Assembly: GCA_964556255.1 (NCBI GenBank)
Contig: CAZKVQ010000011.1
Coordinates: forward strand, 1-64,000
Reading direction: 5' to 3'
From: JACJWR01 sp964556255
Lineage (GTDB): Bacteria; Actinomycetota; Actinomycetes; S36-B12; UBA10799
Length of the DNA: 64,000 nucleotides
Part shown: positions 25,549 through 35,037 of the stretch, piece by piece
Layout of the letters: every line of letters starts with the position of its first letter
Numbering within the stretch: the stretch's first letter is position 1
Program-made: the position numbers and the translations under genes
The notes under the pieces: model-generated
The model's input: only the letters and a program-made list of their open reading frames with translations
The model's database searches: none
Told to the model about the DNA's origin: nothing

Positions 25549-27042
25549 ATGACGCCCGATGAGTACATGTCCCACGATGCCCTCGGACTTGCCGAGTTGG
25601 TTCGTGACCGTGAGGTCACCGCGGAAGAGTTGGTCGAGATCGCCCTGGAACGCACCGACGAGTACAACCCGGCGATAAACGCCGTGGTCGTGCGCCGCGA
25701 CGCCCGGGTGCTCGCCGAGGCCGAGTCCGCGCCGCCCGGGGAATTCAGCGGGGTCCCGTTCATGGTCAAGGATATGGACGGTGTGCTCGCCGACGAGCCC
25801 AATACCGCCTCGTCTCGATCCCTCGTGACGTGGCGCCCGGCCCAGGACTCCGAACTCTTCGCCCGCTACAAGGCTGCCGGCCTCCTCATCGCCGGCAAGA
25901 CCAACTGCCCCGAGTTCGGCATCTTCGGCATCACCGAATCCGAGCTGCGGGGACCCGCGCGCAACCCCTGGGACCTGAACCACACGCCAGGGGGTTCCTC
26001 GGGTGGATCCGCGGCGGCGGTCGCCGCCCGGATCGTACCGATGGCCCACGCGGGTGACGGCGGTGGTTCGATTCGGATCCCAGCTTCCTGCTGTGGGCTG
26101 TTCGGGCTCAAGCCGTCGCGAGGACGGCAGCCCCTCGGCCCCTACGACGGCGAAGCATGGGACGGTTTCACCGCCCCCGGGGTTGTCGGACTATCCGTGC
26201 GGGATGCGGCCGCGGCCCTCGACGCCACCCATGGCGCGGACGTTGGGGCGCCGTACGCGGAGCCGCCCGCCCCCACATCCTTCCGCGCTGCGGCCGAGCA
26301 GGATCCGGGCACCCTGCGGATCGGATTCTCGACCAAGGCTCAACTCGGCGACGAGATGCACCCCGACAACGTCGCCGCCGTCCTGGACGCTGCTGCGCTG
26401 CTCGAGGAACTTGGCCACGAAGTGGTGGAGGTCGACCTGCCGGTCGACAAGGAGCCGGCGGCCGCCGCCTACCTGACGGTAGTGGCCTCCTCGGCGGGCG
26501 CGGCCATCGCCGAGACCGAGGAGAAGACCGGCCGCAAGCCTCGGGCCGGCGATTTCGAACTCCCCACCTGGTTCCTGGGACAGGTGGGCCGGGAGTTGAC
26601 CGCAGTCGAACACGTGCAGGCACGACAAGTCAGCCACGCCCTCGGGCGCACCATCGGCAACCTGTTCGTCGATCGCGGCCTGGATGCGCATCTCAGCGCG
26701 ACGATGGCGTTCCCGCCGGTGGAGATCGGTGAGCTCCAGCCGGCAGCGGCCGAACGGGCAGCCCTGTCGGCACTTCGGCGCGCCTCGTCGGGTCGAATAC
26801 TGCGGATGGTGCTCGCGCAACTGGCGGCGAATTCACTGCAGAAGACACCCAACACCCAGCTGTTCAACATGACCGGTCAGCCCGCGATGAACGTGCCGCT
26901 CTTCTGGAACGATGCCGGGCTACCCATCGGCGTGCAGTTCGCCGGGAACTTCGGCGATGAGGCCACCCTGTTGGCACTCGCCAGCCAGCTCGAGACAGCG
27001 CGTCCATGGTTGAACCGACGACCGCCCCTTATCGCCGGCTGA
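25549..27042 (+). CDS. Amidase-signature-family amidohydrolase
   Basis: 497-residue Ser-Ser-Lys hydrolase. The triad is visible: K74 (FMVKDMDG), the cis-serine S150 or S151 in GGSSGGSAAAV, and nucleophile S174 in GDGGGSIRIPAS. The C-terminal NMTGQPAMNVPLFWNDAGLPIGVQFAG is typical. The family hydrolyses carboxamides and includes GatA, but there are no gatB/gatC neighbours, so this is a stand-alone amidase of unknown substrate. ATG at 25549 has no ribosome-binding site; TGGGAT 6 nt upstream is a poor -10 match. Confidence 0.88.
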   Translation: MTPDEYMSHDALGLAELVRDREVTAEELVEIALERTDEYNPAINAVVVRRDARVLAEAESAPPGEFSGVPFMVKDMDGVLADEPNTASSRSLVTWRPAQDSELFARYKAAGLLIAGKTNCPEFGIFGITESELRGPARNPWDLNHTPGGSSGGSAAAVAARIVPMAHAGDGGGSIRIPASCCGLFGLKPSRGRQPLGPYDGEAWDGFTAPGVVGLSVRDAAAALDATHGADVGAPYAEPPAPTSFRAAAEQDPGTLRIGFSTKAQLGDEMHPDNVAAVLDAAALLEELGHEVVEVDLPVDKEPAAAAYLTVVASSAGAAIAETEEKTGRKPRAGDFELPTWFLGQVGRELTAVEHVQARQVSHALGRTIGNLFVDRGLDAHLSATMAFPPVEIGELQPAAAERAALSALRRASSGRILRMVLAQLAANSLQKTPNTQLFNMTGQPAMNVPLFWNDAGLPIGVQFAGNFGDEATLLALASQLETARPWLNRRPPLIAG

Positions 27043-27174
27043 CTTGCGCTTCGGGGCTCACCGGCGAAGTCCTGCGCGGCCCGGCAACAATTCCCGGCCG
27101 GCTCGGTAGCGTGGCTCGGCGGGTCAACGCGCCGACGGGCAGGCCGAGCGCCCGCTACCACCAGCGCGGGTGAC

Positions 27175-27735
27175 ATGATCGTGACCATGAACCCCATCAC
27201 TGGTCTTTCCGCCCGTCCGCTGTCCCGTCGCATCCCGCTGGCCGTCGTAGGTGCCGGCGCGGTGCTGGCCCTGGCGGCCTGCGGAAGCTCCTCATCCTCG
27301 TCCTCGTCGGCCTCCGCCTCCGGCAGTGCCGCTGCCTCCTCCGCTGCGCCTTCTGAGCAGAGCGAATCACCGGCCGCCCCCAGCGCCTCGGCGGAGGTCA
27401 GCACCTCAGTGAATCCGCAGTACGCGGCCTTCTGCGCCTCGTACAAGACCTTCTACGATTCGGCCAACAAGGCCGACACCACACCGAAGGCCCTTGCCAC
27501 GCAACTCGCGGCCCTCGAAGGTCAGGCCCCGGCGGAATTGAAGGCCGACCTGGCCAACGCCAAGACCTCGCTGGATGCCGTGAATGACCTCTATACGGCG
27601 AGCGGTGCGGCCGCCGCCGGTCAGAAGCTCGCCTCGGACCCCAACTACGCGAAGTCGGTGCAGGCGATCGTCACCTGGGCGCAGCAGAACTGCGGCATCG
27701 TGCCGAACACGCAGGCGTCCCCCGCCGCGAGCTGA
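27175..27735 (+). CDS. Small Ser/Ala-rich lipoprotein of unknown function
   Basis: 186 residues. A signal peptide (LSRRIPLAVVGAGAVLALAAC) ends in the lipobox LAAC, predicting lipid attachment to the cysteine, followed by a disordered Ser/Ala stretch (~38-75). The folded part is helical and has two cysteines (AFCASYKTF and QQNCGIVP) that could pair. ATG at 27175 or 27187 could start it. No family recognised. It ends two bases from the convergent uvrA stop. Confidence 0.7.
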   Translation: MIVTMNPITGLSARPLSRRIPLAVVGAGAVLALAACGSSSSSSSSASASGSAAASSAAPSEQSESPAAPSASAEVSTSVNPQYAAFCASYKTFYDSANKADTTPKALATQLAALEGQAPAELKADLANAKTSLDAVNDLYTASGAAAAGQKLASDPNYAKSVQAIVTWAQQNCGIVPNTQASPAAS

Positions 27736-27737
27736 CG

Positions 27738-30671
27738 TCAGCGCTCGAGCAGGGGCCTCAGGAATGCCCCGGTGTGACTGTNNNNNNNNNNGGTGGCCAC
27801 CACAGTGCCACCGCCGGAGCCCCCTTCCGGGCCCATGTCGACGATCCAGTCGGCGGTCTTGATGACATCGAGGTTGTGCTCGATGACGAGCACCGTATTT
27901 CCGGTGTCCACGAGCCGGGTGAGCACGCCGAGCAACTTGTTGATGTCCTCGAAATGCAGGCCCGTTGTCGGTTCATCCAGGACATAGATGGTTCGGCCTG
28001 TCGCCCGCTTTTGCAGCTCAGCCGCCAGCTTCACCCGCTGCGCCTCGCCCCCGGACAACGTGGGGGCCGGCTGTCCAAGGCGGACATAGCCGAGTCCGAC
28101 ATCCACCAGTGTCGTCAGGTGGCGGGCGATGGCGGGCACTGGGGCGAAGAACTCGGCAGCCTCTTCGATCGGCATGTCCAGCACCTCGGCGATGGTCCGC
28201 CCCTTGTAGTGGACCTCGAGGGTCTCTCGGTTGTACCGAGCCCCATGGCAAACCTCGCAGGGCACGTAGACGTCGGGCAGGAAGTTCATCTCGATCTTGA
28301 TCGTGCCGTCGCCGGTGCACGCCTCGCAGCGGCCGCCCTTGACGTTGAAGGAGAACCGTCCCGGCTGGTAGCCGCGGATCTTCGCCTCCTCAGTCTGGGC
28401 GAATAGCTTGCGTACGTGATCGAACACCCCGGTGTAGGTGGCCGGATTGGACCGGGGCGTGCGACCGATCGGGCTCTGATCGACGTGAACGACCTTGTCC
28501 AACTGGTCCAGCCCGGTGACCCGCTTGTGTCGACCGGGCACCATCCGTGCCCCATTCAGTTCCCGCGCCAAGACCCGATAGAGCACATCGTTGACCAGGG
28601 TCGATTTGCCCGAGCCGCTGACACCCGTCACCGCCACCAGGCAACCCAACGGGATCGCCACCTCGATGTCTTGCAGGTTGTGTTCGCGCGCTCCTTGCAC
28701 CACCAGCTCACGTCCGGCCTCAGGGGCCCTGCGCACCAACGGAACCTCGATGCTCCGTCGACCGCTGACATAGGCGCCGGTAATGGAGTCATCGCTCGCC
28801 ACCAGCTCGGCCACCGGGCCGGAGACCACCACTTGACCTCCATGCTCCCCTGCGCCCGGGCCGATATCCACTACCCAGTCGGCCGCCCGGATGGTGTCCT
28901 CATCGTGCTCGACGACGATGAGGGTGTTGCCCAGATCCCGCAGCCGGACCAGTGTCTCGATCAGTCGTCGATTGTCGCGTTGGTGAAGGCCGATACTCGG
29001 CTCATCCAACACGTACAGCACCCCGACCAGACCGGAGCCGATCTGGGTGGCGAGTCGGATGCGCTGCGCCTCACCGCCCGCCAGCGTGGCGGCCGGGCGG
29101 TCCAGCGAGAGGTAGTGCAGCCCGACGTCGACGAGGAATTGCAGCCGTTCACCGATCTCCTTGAGGACCCGAGCACCGATGGCGGCGTCGCGGTCGTCGA
29201 GTTCCAGCGAACGCAGCACGTCCGAGGCTTCACCGATCGGCAGTCCCGCGACATCAGCGATCGAACGCCCGCCGATGGTGACGGCCAGGCTCAGCGGTTT
29301 GAGTCGGGCACCGTGGCAGCCAGGACAGGGTACTTCTCTCATGTAGCCCGCGAATCGGTCGCGACCCGCATCCGTCTCGGCTTCGGCGTGCCGCCGCTTG
29401 ACGTAGGAGACAACACCTTCGAACCCGGTCGTGTAGGTGCGATCGCGTCCATAGCGATTGCGGTACTTGACCGTCACCGACTTGCCATAGCCGTTCAGAA
29501 CGGCCTTCTGCACCTTGACGGGAAGGTCGCGCCACGGCGTGTCGATGTCGAAGTCGAGTTCGTCGGACAGCGCATACAGGAGACGACCGAAGTAGTCCGC
29601 ACTCGCGCCGGTCGCCCACGGCGCGATGGCGCCCTCGGCCAGACTCAACTCGTCGTCGGGCACCACCAGTTCGGCGTCGGCCTCGGTCTGGGTCCCCAGC
29701 CCGGCGCAGTCAGGACAGGCGCCGAACGGCGAGTTGAACGAGAACGACCGTGGTTCGAGTTCCTCGAAGCTCAGACCGTCGAACGGGCAGGCAAGGTGCT
29801 CGCTAAAGGTGCGCTCACGGTGCGGATCATCCGCGGAGGCATCGACGAACTCCAACGTGACGGTGCCGCCGGCCAATCGGAGCGCTGTCTCCACCGAGTC
29901 CGTCAGGCGTTGCTGCGCCTCGGCCTTGACAGCCAGCCGGTCGACCACCACCTCGATGGTGTGCTTCTCCTGCTTCTTGAGTTTGGGCGGATCGGCGAGT
30001 TGGTGCACCGTCCCGTCGACCCGAATCCGGGAGTAGCCCTGCGACTGCAGGCTGCGGAACATGTCGACGAATTCACCTTTGCGCTCGCGCACCACCGGCG
30101 CCAGGACCTGGAAGCGCAGACCCTCCTGCAGCGCCAGGACCTGATCGACGATCTGTTGCGGGTGCTGCCTGGCTATCGGGCGACCACACTCGGGGCAGTG
30201 AGGCTTGCCGATCCTGGCGTAGAGCAGACGAAGGTAGTCGTAGACCTCGGTGATGGTCCCCACCGTCGAGCGCGGGTTGCGGGAGGTGGACTTCTGGTCG
30301 ATGGAGACCGCTGGCGAGAGCCCCTCGATGAAGTCCACATCCGGCTTGTCCATCTGGCCGAGGAACTGCCGGGCATAGGCGCTCAGACTCTCGACGTAAC
30401 GGCGCTGACCCTCGGCGAAGATGGTGTCGAAGGCGAGGCTGGACTTCCCCGAACCCGACAATCCCGTGAAGACGATGAGGGAGTCCCGAGGAAGGTCGAG
30501 CGAGATGTCCTTCAGGTTGTGTTCCCGGGCACCCCTGACGATGAGCTGGTGCTCGGGGGCAGCGCGCTGCGCCCTGTTGCGTGCGGTCCCTCGCTGACCG
30601 GTCGCTGCCTTGGCCCCCTTCTTCGGGGCAGCTCCCCCTTTGCCAGAGGAATTCCGCGGTCGATCGGACAC
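27738..30671 (-). CDS. uvrA: Excinuclease ABC subunit A (interrupted by an assembly gap)
   Basis: ~977 residues as written; damage-sensing ATPase of nucleotide excision repair, acting with UvrB at 38630-40744. Two ABC modules: VFTGLSGSGKSSLAFDTIFAEGQ and VTGVSGSGKSTLVND as Walker A loops, the SGGEAQR signatures (twice), and zinc-finger cysteines (CPECGRP, CPDCAGLG, CEACTGDG). The ten N at 27782-27791 fall in the last ~20 codons, between VVAT and SHTGAFLRPLLER; typical proteins have about 11 residues there, so the gap is probably longer than drawn. Start: GTG at 30671, 7 nt after a TAGGCT box; the frame stays open to 31412 but that part is antisense to the hydrolase gene. Confidence 0.95.
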   Translation of the reverse strand: MSDRPRNSSGKGGAAPKKGAKAATGQRGTARNRAQRAAPEHQLIVRGAREHNLKDISLDLPRDSLIVFTGLSGSGKSSLAFDTIFAEGQRRYVESLSAYARQFLGQMDKPDVDFIEGLSPAVSIDQKSTSRNPRSTVGTITEVYDYLRLLYARIGKPHCPECGRPIARQHPQQIVDQVLALQEGLRFQVLAPVVRERKGEFVDMFRSLQSQGYSRIRVDGTVHQLADPPKLKKQEKHTIEVVVDRLAVKAEAQQRLTDSVETALRLAGGTVTLEFVDASADDPHRERTFSEHLACPFDGLSFEELEPRSFSFNSPFGACPDCAGLGTQTEADAELVVPDDELSLAEGAIAPWATGASADYFGRLLYALSDELDFDIDTPWRDLPVKVQKAVLNGYGKSVTVKYRNRYGRDRTYTTGFEGVVSYVKRRHAEAETDAGRDRFAGYMREVPCPGCHGARLKPLSLAVTIGGRSIADVAGLPIGEASDVLRSLELDDRDAAIGARVLKEIGERLQFLVDVGLHYLSLDRPAATLAGGEAQRIRLATQIGSGLVGVLYVLDEPSIGLHQRDNRRLIETLVRLRDLGNTLIVVEHDEDTIRAADWVVDIGPGAGEHGGQVVVSGPVAELVASDDSITGAYVSGRRSIEVPLVRRAPEAGRELVVQGAREHNLQDIEVAIPLGCLVAVTGVSGSGKSTLVNDVLYRVLARELNGARMVPGRHKRVTGLDQLDKVVHVDQSPIGRTPRSNPATYTGVFDHVRKLFAQTEEAKIRGYQPGRFSFNVKGGRCEACTGDGTIKIEMNFLPDVYVPCEVCHGARYNRETLEVHYKGRTIAEVLDMPIEEAAEFFAPVPAIARHLTTLVDVGLGYVRLGQPAPTLSGGEAQRVKLAAELQKRATGRTIYVLDEPTTGLHFEDINKLLGVLTRLVDTGNTVLVIEHNLDVIKTADWIVDMGPEGGSGGGTVVATXXXXSHTGAFLRPLLER
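27782..27791. other. Assembly gap, ten N
   Basis: Ten ambiguous bases inside the 3' end of uvrA, identical in length to the gap in lhr. Confidence 0.9.
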
Positions 30672-30678
30672 GCGCACA

Positions 30679-30684
30679 AGCCTA
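30679..30684 (-). promoter_or_regulatory. Predicted -10 box for leaderless uvrA mRNA
   Basis: TAGGCT on the minus strand, 7 nt before the GTG at 30671. A nearer in-frame GTG at 30677 is only 1 nt away, which favours 30671. Confidence 0.6.
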
Positions 30685-30706
30685 TGCCTCACCTCCGACA
30701 TCGCAC

Positions 30707-30712
30707 TACGGT
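30707..30712 (+). promoter_or_regulatory. Predicted -10 box for the MBL-fold hydrolase
   Basis: TACGGT, 7 nt before the GTG start at 30720, facing away from the uvrA box 22 bp to the left. Confidence 0.55.
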
Positions 30713-30719
30713 GAGGTGC

Positions 30720-31370
30720 GTGACGTACACCGGCCGCTCCCAAGTGGGAGCACCCCCCCAAACGAGAACCCTCGGCGAGATCACGGTGACCAAGATCGCG
30801 GTGGGCGAACTGGACAACAATGCCTACCTGCTTACCGACGCTGCCACAGGTGAGAACCTGCTCATCGACGCTGCCGCGGAACCGCGAGCGCTGCTGGCGC
30901 AGCTTCCCGACCAGCGACTCGATGCGGTAGTGACGACCCACCGCCACGCCGACCATTGGGGCGCGCTCGCCCAAGTCGTTGCCGCCACAGGAGCCAGCAC
31001 GATGGCCGGTGAGTTCGACGCCGACGCCATCGGGGTGCCCACCGATCGTCGACTGGGCGAAGGCGACAACATCCCCCTCGGCAGCACCAATCTGACGGTG
31101 ATACACCTGGCGGGGCACACTCCCGGCCATCTCGCACTTCATCTGCAAGCCGCTGACGGCTCCCACCACGTCTTCACCGGTGATTGTCTGTTCCCCGGCG
31201 GTGTCGGACGAACGACGGATGAGACGTTCGAGCAGCTCTACACCGATGTCACCACCAAGGTCTTCGACCGGTTCGACGACGACACCTGGATCTACCCCGG
31301 TCATGGTTGGGACACGACCCTGGGTGCGGAGCGTCCTCACCTGCAGGAATGGCGCGAACGTGGCTGGTGA
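30720..31370 (+). CDS. Metallo-beta-lactamase-fold hydrolase, glyoxalase II-like
   Basis: 216 residues. The zinc motif is H-x-H-x-D-H in TTHRHADHWGAL, with GHTPGHLALHL and FTGDCLFPGGVGRT supplying the third histidine and bridging aspartate, and GHGWDTT near the end. The family includes hydroxyacylglutathione hydrolases and related thioester/mycothiol hydrolases; the actual substrate is not shown. GTG at 30720 is chosen from the -10 spacing; the open frame extends far upstream but is antisense to uvrA. The downstream transporter gene starts inside its last codons. Confidence 0.82.
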   Translation: MTYTGRSQVGAPPQTRTLGEITVTKIAVGELDNNAYLLTDAATGENLLIDAAAEPRALLAQLPDQRLDAVVTTHRHADHWGALAQVVAATGASTMAGEFDADAIGVPTDRRLGEGDNIPLGSTNLTVIHLAGHTPGHLALHLQAADGSHHVFTGDCLFPGGVGRTTDETFEQLYTDVTTKVFDRFDDDTWIYPGHGWDTTLGAERPHLQEWRERGW

Positions 31371-32736
31371 GACCACGACCGTCACCGACCGTTCCCGGGA
31401 GGGCAACCTCACCCGCGGCCAGGTCTTCGCCTATGCCCTGGGTTCGGTCGGCACTGCGGGGTTCAGCACCGTTCCAGGTCTGCTGCTGGCCTACTACCTG
31501 ACCAACAGTCTCGGTGTCGCGGCGTTCGTCGGCTCCGTGGTGCTCCTACTGCCCAAACTCTGGGATGTGCTCTTCCTACCGATCGTCGGCAACCTCAGCG
31601 ACCGGTCGGTGGCTCGACGCGGCACCCGACGACCCTTCCTGCTCATCGGTGGCGTGACCCTGCCCGCGCTCTTCGCGCTGATGTTCGCGACCCCCACGGC
31701 CTTCAGCCCGTCGGTGGCGGCCGCCTGGGTCTTCCTCTTCTTCCTGTTGGCCGCGACCTCGTTCGCGGTCTTCCAGGTTCCCTACATCGCGACCCCGGCC
31801 GAGATCACGGACTCCCCCAAGGAGCGGACCACCATGATGGCCTGGCGGGTCGCGATGCTCGCCTTCGGGATCCTGCTCTTCGGGGCCGGCGCGCCCGCCC
31901 TGCGGGACGCCTTCAATTCCACGCCGGCGAGCTACCTCATCATGGGCATCACCGTCGGGCTGCTGATCGGGGTGGGCATGCTCGCCTGCTGGTGGGGGTT
32001 GCGCCGGACGACGATCCTGCACCCAGCGGAGACCGAACCGTCGTTGAAGATGCAGTTCCAGGTGGCCCGCAGCAACCCCACGTTCCGGAATCTGCTGGGC
32101 ACGTTCTTCCTGCAGGCGCTGGCGACCTCGGCGATGTTGGCCGGTGCGCAATACTTCTCCACCTACGTGCTCGGGAACCAGGGAATCAACAGCATCCTGT
32201 TCGTCTGTCTGGTGGCACCGAGCATCATCGTCGTACCGCTGTGGGCAAAGGTCGCCAACCGGCTCGGCAAGAAGCGGGGGTACCTGCTCTCCTCGCTGTG
32301 CTTCCTCGCCGGCACCCTGCTGCTGCTCTCCGCGCGGGTCGTGCCGTTGGCGGCGTCGCTGGCGTTCGTTGCCCTCTGCGGCATCGGCTACGCGGGGATG
32401 CAGATGTTCCCGCTGTCGATGCTTCCGGACGCCATCGCCGTCGATGCGGCGGAATCCGGAAAGCGTCGGGCGGGCGCCTACACCGGGTTCTGGACCGCCG
32501 GCGAGACCACCGGCTTCGCCATCGGACCGGCGCTCGTGCTGGCCCTACTGGGCGTCAGTGGCTTCGTCTCCTCCACTGCCAACGAAGTCGTCGTCCAGCC
32601 GGAGTCCGCGATCAACGGCACCCTGCTCGTGGTGACGGTGCTTCCGGCGTTGCTACTGCTGGCCAGCCTGCCGCTGCTCCTGCGCTACGACCTCACCGAT
32701 GACCACATCGCCGCCAGCCTAGGAGAGACCGCATGA
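31360..32736 (+). CDS. MFS_2 / GPH-type membrane transporter
   Basis: 458-residue protein with about 12 hydrophobic helices. The loop between helices 2 and 3 reads LPIVGNLSDRSVARRGTRRPFLLIGG, the signature of the MelB/GPH branch (MFS_2), which contains sugar:cation symporters and the eukaryotic lysophospholipid carrier Mfsd2a. GTG at 31360 overlaps the previous stop by 11 nt. The stop overlaps the S1P-lyase-like gene by ATGA, so the two are translationally coupled, making an amphipathic lipid-like substrate an attractive but unproven idea. Confidence 0.75.
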   Translation: MAGETTTVTDRSREGNLTRGQVFAYALGSVGTAGFSTVPGLLLAYYLTNSLGVAAFVGSVVLLLPKLWDVLFLPIVGNLSDRSVARRGTRRPFLLIGGVTLPALFALMFATPTAFSPSVAAAWVFLFFLLAATSFAVFQVPYIATPAEITDSPKERTTMMAWRVAMLAFGILLFGAGAPALRDAFNSTPASYLIMGITVGLLIGVGMLACWWGLRRTTILHPAETEPSLKMQFQVARSNPTFRNLLGTFFLQALATSAMLAGAQYFSTYVLGNQGINSILFVCLVAPSIIVVPLWAKVANRLGKKRGYLLSSLCFLAGTLLLLSARVVPLAASLAFVALCGIGYAGMQMFPLSMLPDAIAVDAAESGKRRAGAYTGFWTAGETTGFAIGPALVLALLGVSGFVSSTANEVVVQPESAINGTLLVVTVLPALLLLASLPLLLRYDLTDDHIAASLGETA

Positions 32737-34226
32737 GCCTTCCCCGCGAAGCCGCCGACCGCCCGACGATCATGGCCGAGCTGGCCTCCTTCCGGGCCGA
32801 CGACCCGCCGGTGCACGGGGGCCGGGTACTCGCCTACGTCTACGACTCCGGGGTGGCTGACCTGCCGGAGGTTGCGACCGAGGCGTTGTCGATGTACGCC
32901 GAGGTCAACGGCCTGGATCCAACGGTGTTCCCCAGCGTGGCAACGATCGAGAACGATCTCGTGGGTTGGGGGCTTGACCTGCTCGGCGGAGGTCCGGAGG
33001 CGGCTGGACTGGTGACCAGCGGTGGCACCGAGTCATGCCTGCTCGCGGTGAAGGCGGGGCGGGAGCATTGGCGGGCAAAGGTCGGCCCGGAGCGTGCCGC
33101 ACAGGTGAAGCCGGTGCTGATCTTGCCGGTGACGGCACACTCAGCCTTCATCAAGGGAGCCAAGTACTTCGACCTCGAGGTGATGTCTCTTCCGGTAGAT
33201 CCCGACACCTTCCAGGTGCGGGTGGAGGATGTGGCTGCTGCGCTGGACATCGCGCTGGACCGCGCGGCTCTCGTCGTGGTGTCCTCACCTTCGTATGCCC
33301 ACGGCGTGGTCGACCCGATCGCCGAGGTGGCCGCCCTCGGCCTGGAGCGAGGGGTCCCGGTGCACAGCGATGCGTGCATCGGCGGCTGGATCCTGCCGTA
33401 CATGGCTCGTATCGGCGCCGAGGTGGCGCCTTTCGATCTGTCGGTGCCAGGGGTTCGTTCCGTCTCGGTGGACCTTCACAAGTACGGCTACGCCCCGAAG
33501 GGAACCTCCCTGCTGCTGTTCAGCGACGCCGAGTACCGACTGAACACCTTCTTCACCTACTCCTCCTGGCCGGGATATCCGGTGGTGAACACGACCATGC
33601 AGAGTACGAAGTCGGCCGGACCAGCAGCGGCCGCCTGGGCGGTTCTGCGCCGAATCGGAGATGCCGGTTTCGAGCAGCTCGTGGAATCGGCCTGGCTGGC
33701 GACGCAGGAGATCGCCACTGGTGCGTCTGAAATCGCCGGCCTACGGGTGCTGGGTACTCCGGCGGCCACCTTGATCGCCTTGGCCGCCGACGGCGAACCT
33801 GAGGAGGGCGGAGTCGACCCGTTCGTGCTCGCCGACCGCATGCGCGGTCGCGGCTGGTTCATCCAACCCCAACCCGCGATCGGGGACCTGCCGAGGACGG
33901 CCCACCTGACCGTCCAGGCGGTCAACCGGGCGAACGCGGCCGAATTCCTCGACGCCCTGCGGGAATCGGCGGCCGAGGCCGCCGGAATGCCATGGGCGCA
34001 ACCGGATGCCGGTCTGGTGGAAGTGGCCGGTCAACTCGATGTGGACTCCCTGGACCTGCCGACTGTCTTGAACCTGTTGAAGTTCGCCGGGCTCGATGTC
34101 AGCGAAGGGCCCTCCCTTCCAGAGGAGTCGGCCGGCATTCAGGCGCTGTTGGAGTCCCTTCCCGTCGATGTGCGCAACAGGCTGTTGGCGGGCTTCTTCT
34201 CAGCTATCTTCACCGCGAATCGGTAG
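32733..34226 (+). CDS. PLP-dependent lyase, sphingosine-1-phosphate lyase-like
   Basis: 497 residues of the group II decarboxylase fold. Motifs match S1P lyase: VTSGGTESCLLAVKAGR, ILPVTAHSAFIKGAKYFDLEV, HSDACIGGWILPY and VDLHKYGYAPKGTS with the PLP lysine at K250. S1P lyase splits a long-chain-base phosphate into a fatty aldehyde and phosphoethanolamine. It lacks a membrane anchor, as bacterial members do. The C-terminal ~70 residues are an extra helical tail. It overlaps the transporter by ATGA and converges (27-nt overlap) on eutC, whose enzyme consumes ethanolamine. A decarboxylase role is the main alternative. Confidence 0.78.
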   Translation: MSLPREAADRPTIMAELASFRADDPPVHGGRVLAYVYDSGVADLPEVATEALSMYAEVNGLDPTVFPSVATIENDLVGWGLDLLGGGPEAAGLVTSGGTESCLLAVKAGREHWRAKVGPERAAQVKPVLILPVTAHSAFIKGAKYFDLEVMSLPVDPDTFQVRVEDVAAALDIALDRAALVVVSSPSYAHGVVDPIAEVAALGLERGVPVHSDACIGGWILPYMARIGAEVAPFDLSVPGVRSVSVDLHKYGYAPKGTSLLLFSDAEYRLNTFFTYSSWPGYPVVNTTMQSTKSAGPAAAAWAVLRRIGDAGFEQLVESAWLATQEIATGASEIAGLRVLGTPAATLIALAADGEPEEGGVDPFVLADRMRGRGWFIQPQPAIGDLPRTAHLTVQAVNRANAAEFLDALRESAAEAAGMPWAQPDAGLVEVAGQLDVDSLDLPTVLNLLKFAGLDVSEGPSLPEESAGIQALLESLPVDVRNRLLAGFFSAIFTANR

Positions 34227-35033
34227 CCGCGGCGAAGCGTCGGGTAGCCCGGCTGGTTCCTCCGCCACCAGCGCGTCGGTGGCCTCGCCGTACTCCAATT
34301 TCAGACCGGTGCCGCTGATCCCACGCTGCAGCCCCGCGGCGATCAGCGTCGCGACCTGCACCGCGGCGACCTCGATCGGCAATCCCCGGGGACGGATGTT
34401 GGAGATGCAGTTGCGGCTGGAATCGTCCAGCCCGCTTCGTGGCGCCACCTCGAAGTAGACGCTCAGAGAATCGGGTGCGGAGAGTCCCGGGCGCTCGCCG
34501 ATCACGATGGCCGCGGAGCTCGCGCCGACCGCGTCGCCGATGTCGTTGAGTACCCCGACCCGGCCGAACGGGACCACTACCACCGGTCCGACGGCGATAC
34601 CCCGGGTAGCCAGGGCAGCAGCAATAGCGGTCACCAGCTGCACCGCATGGGAATCCACACCTGTGGCGGAGAGGCCGTCGCTGACCGCGACGACCACGTC
34701 CATACCGGGGCGACCCTCCGCCGCTCGGGCCTCCGCCAGCGCACGTAACTCCGCAGAAGCCGACTCGGACAGCCTGCGACCCAGGTCCGGCCGCCGCAGG
34801 AACTCACCTCGGACGTGCGCCCGCGTGTCGACCACCACGACGTCGAGGCCGGCGTCGACCAGTCGGGCGGCCAGCGCAGCGGAGTCGAAGGTCTCATGCA
34901 CCGCATCGCGTGCCAGCGCGTGGTCGCGCCGAAACTGCAGCAGGCTTTCGGTGGGAAGACCGACCCCGACACGACCGAGTCCCACCCGCGCGCGGGTGAT
35001 GTCAGAGAGGTCGGCCGGCCAAGATTCGGTCAT
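34200..35033 (-). CDS. eutC: Ethanolamine ammonia-lyase small subunit
   Basis: 277-residue beta subunit of the adenosylcobalamin-dependent lyase that turns ethanolamine into acetaldehyde and ammonia. Recognisable segments: ARVGLGRVGVGLPTESLLQFRRDHALARDAVH at the N-terminus, VVVAVSDGLSATGVDSHA, and IGERPGLSAPDSLSVYFEVAPRSGLDDSSRNCISNIRP-type C-terminal cobalamin region. ATG begins 4 nt after the eutB stop. No microcompartment, reactivase (EutA) or EutT gene is nearby. Confidence 0.93.
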   Translation of the reverse strand: MTESWPADLSDITRARVGLGRVGVGLPTESLLQFRRDHALARDAVHETFDSAALAARLVDAGLDVVVVDTRAHVRGEFLRRPDLGRRLSESASAELRALAEARAAEGRPGMDVVVAVSDGLSATGVDSHAVQLVTAIAAALATRGIAVGPVVVVPFGRVGVLNDIGDAVGASSAAIVIGERPGLSAPDSLSVYFEVAPRSGLDDSSRNCISNIRPRGLPIEVAAVQVATLIAAGLQRGISGTGLKLEYGEATDALVAEEPAGLPDASPRLPIRGEDS

Positions 35034-35037
35034 GTCG

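Noticed and set aside
28416..30719. Long plus-strand open frame leading into the MBL hydrolase
   Set aside because: It is antisense to the clearly coding uvrA and has no family similarity before 30720; the GTG at 30720 with a -10 box explains the gene.
30672..30719. LexA box for uvrA
   Set aside because: No GAAC-N4-GTTC in the 48-bp spacer; the same holds for the uvrB spacer at 40745-40777.
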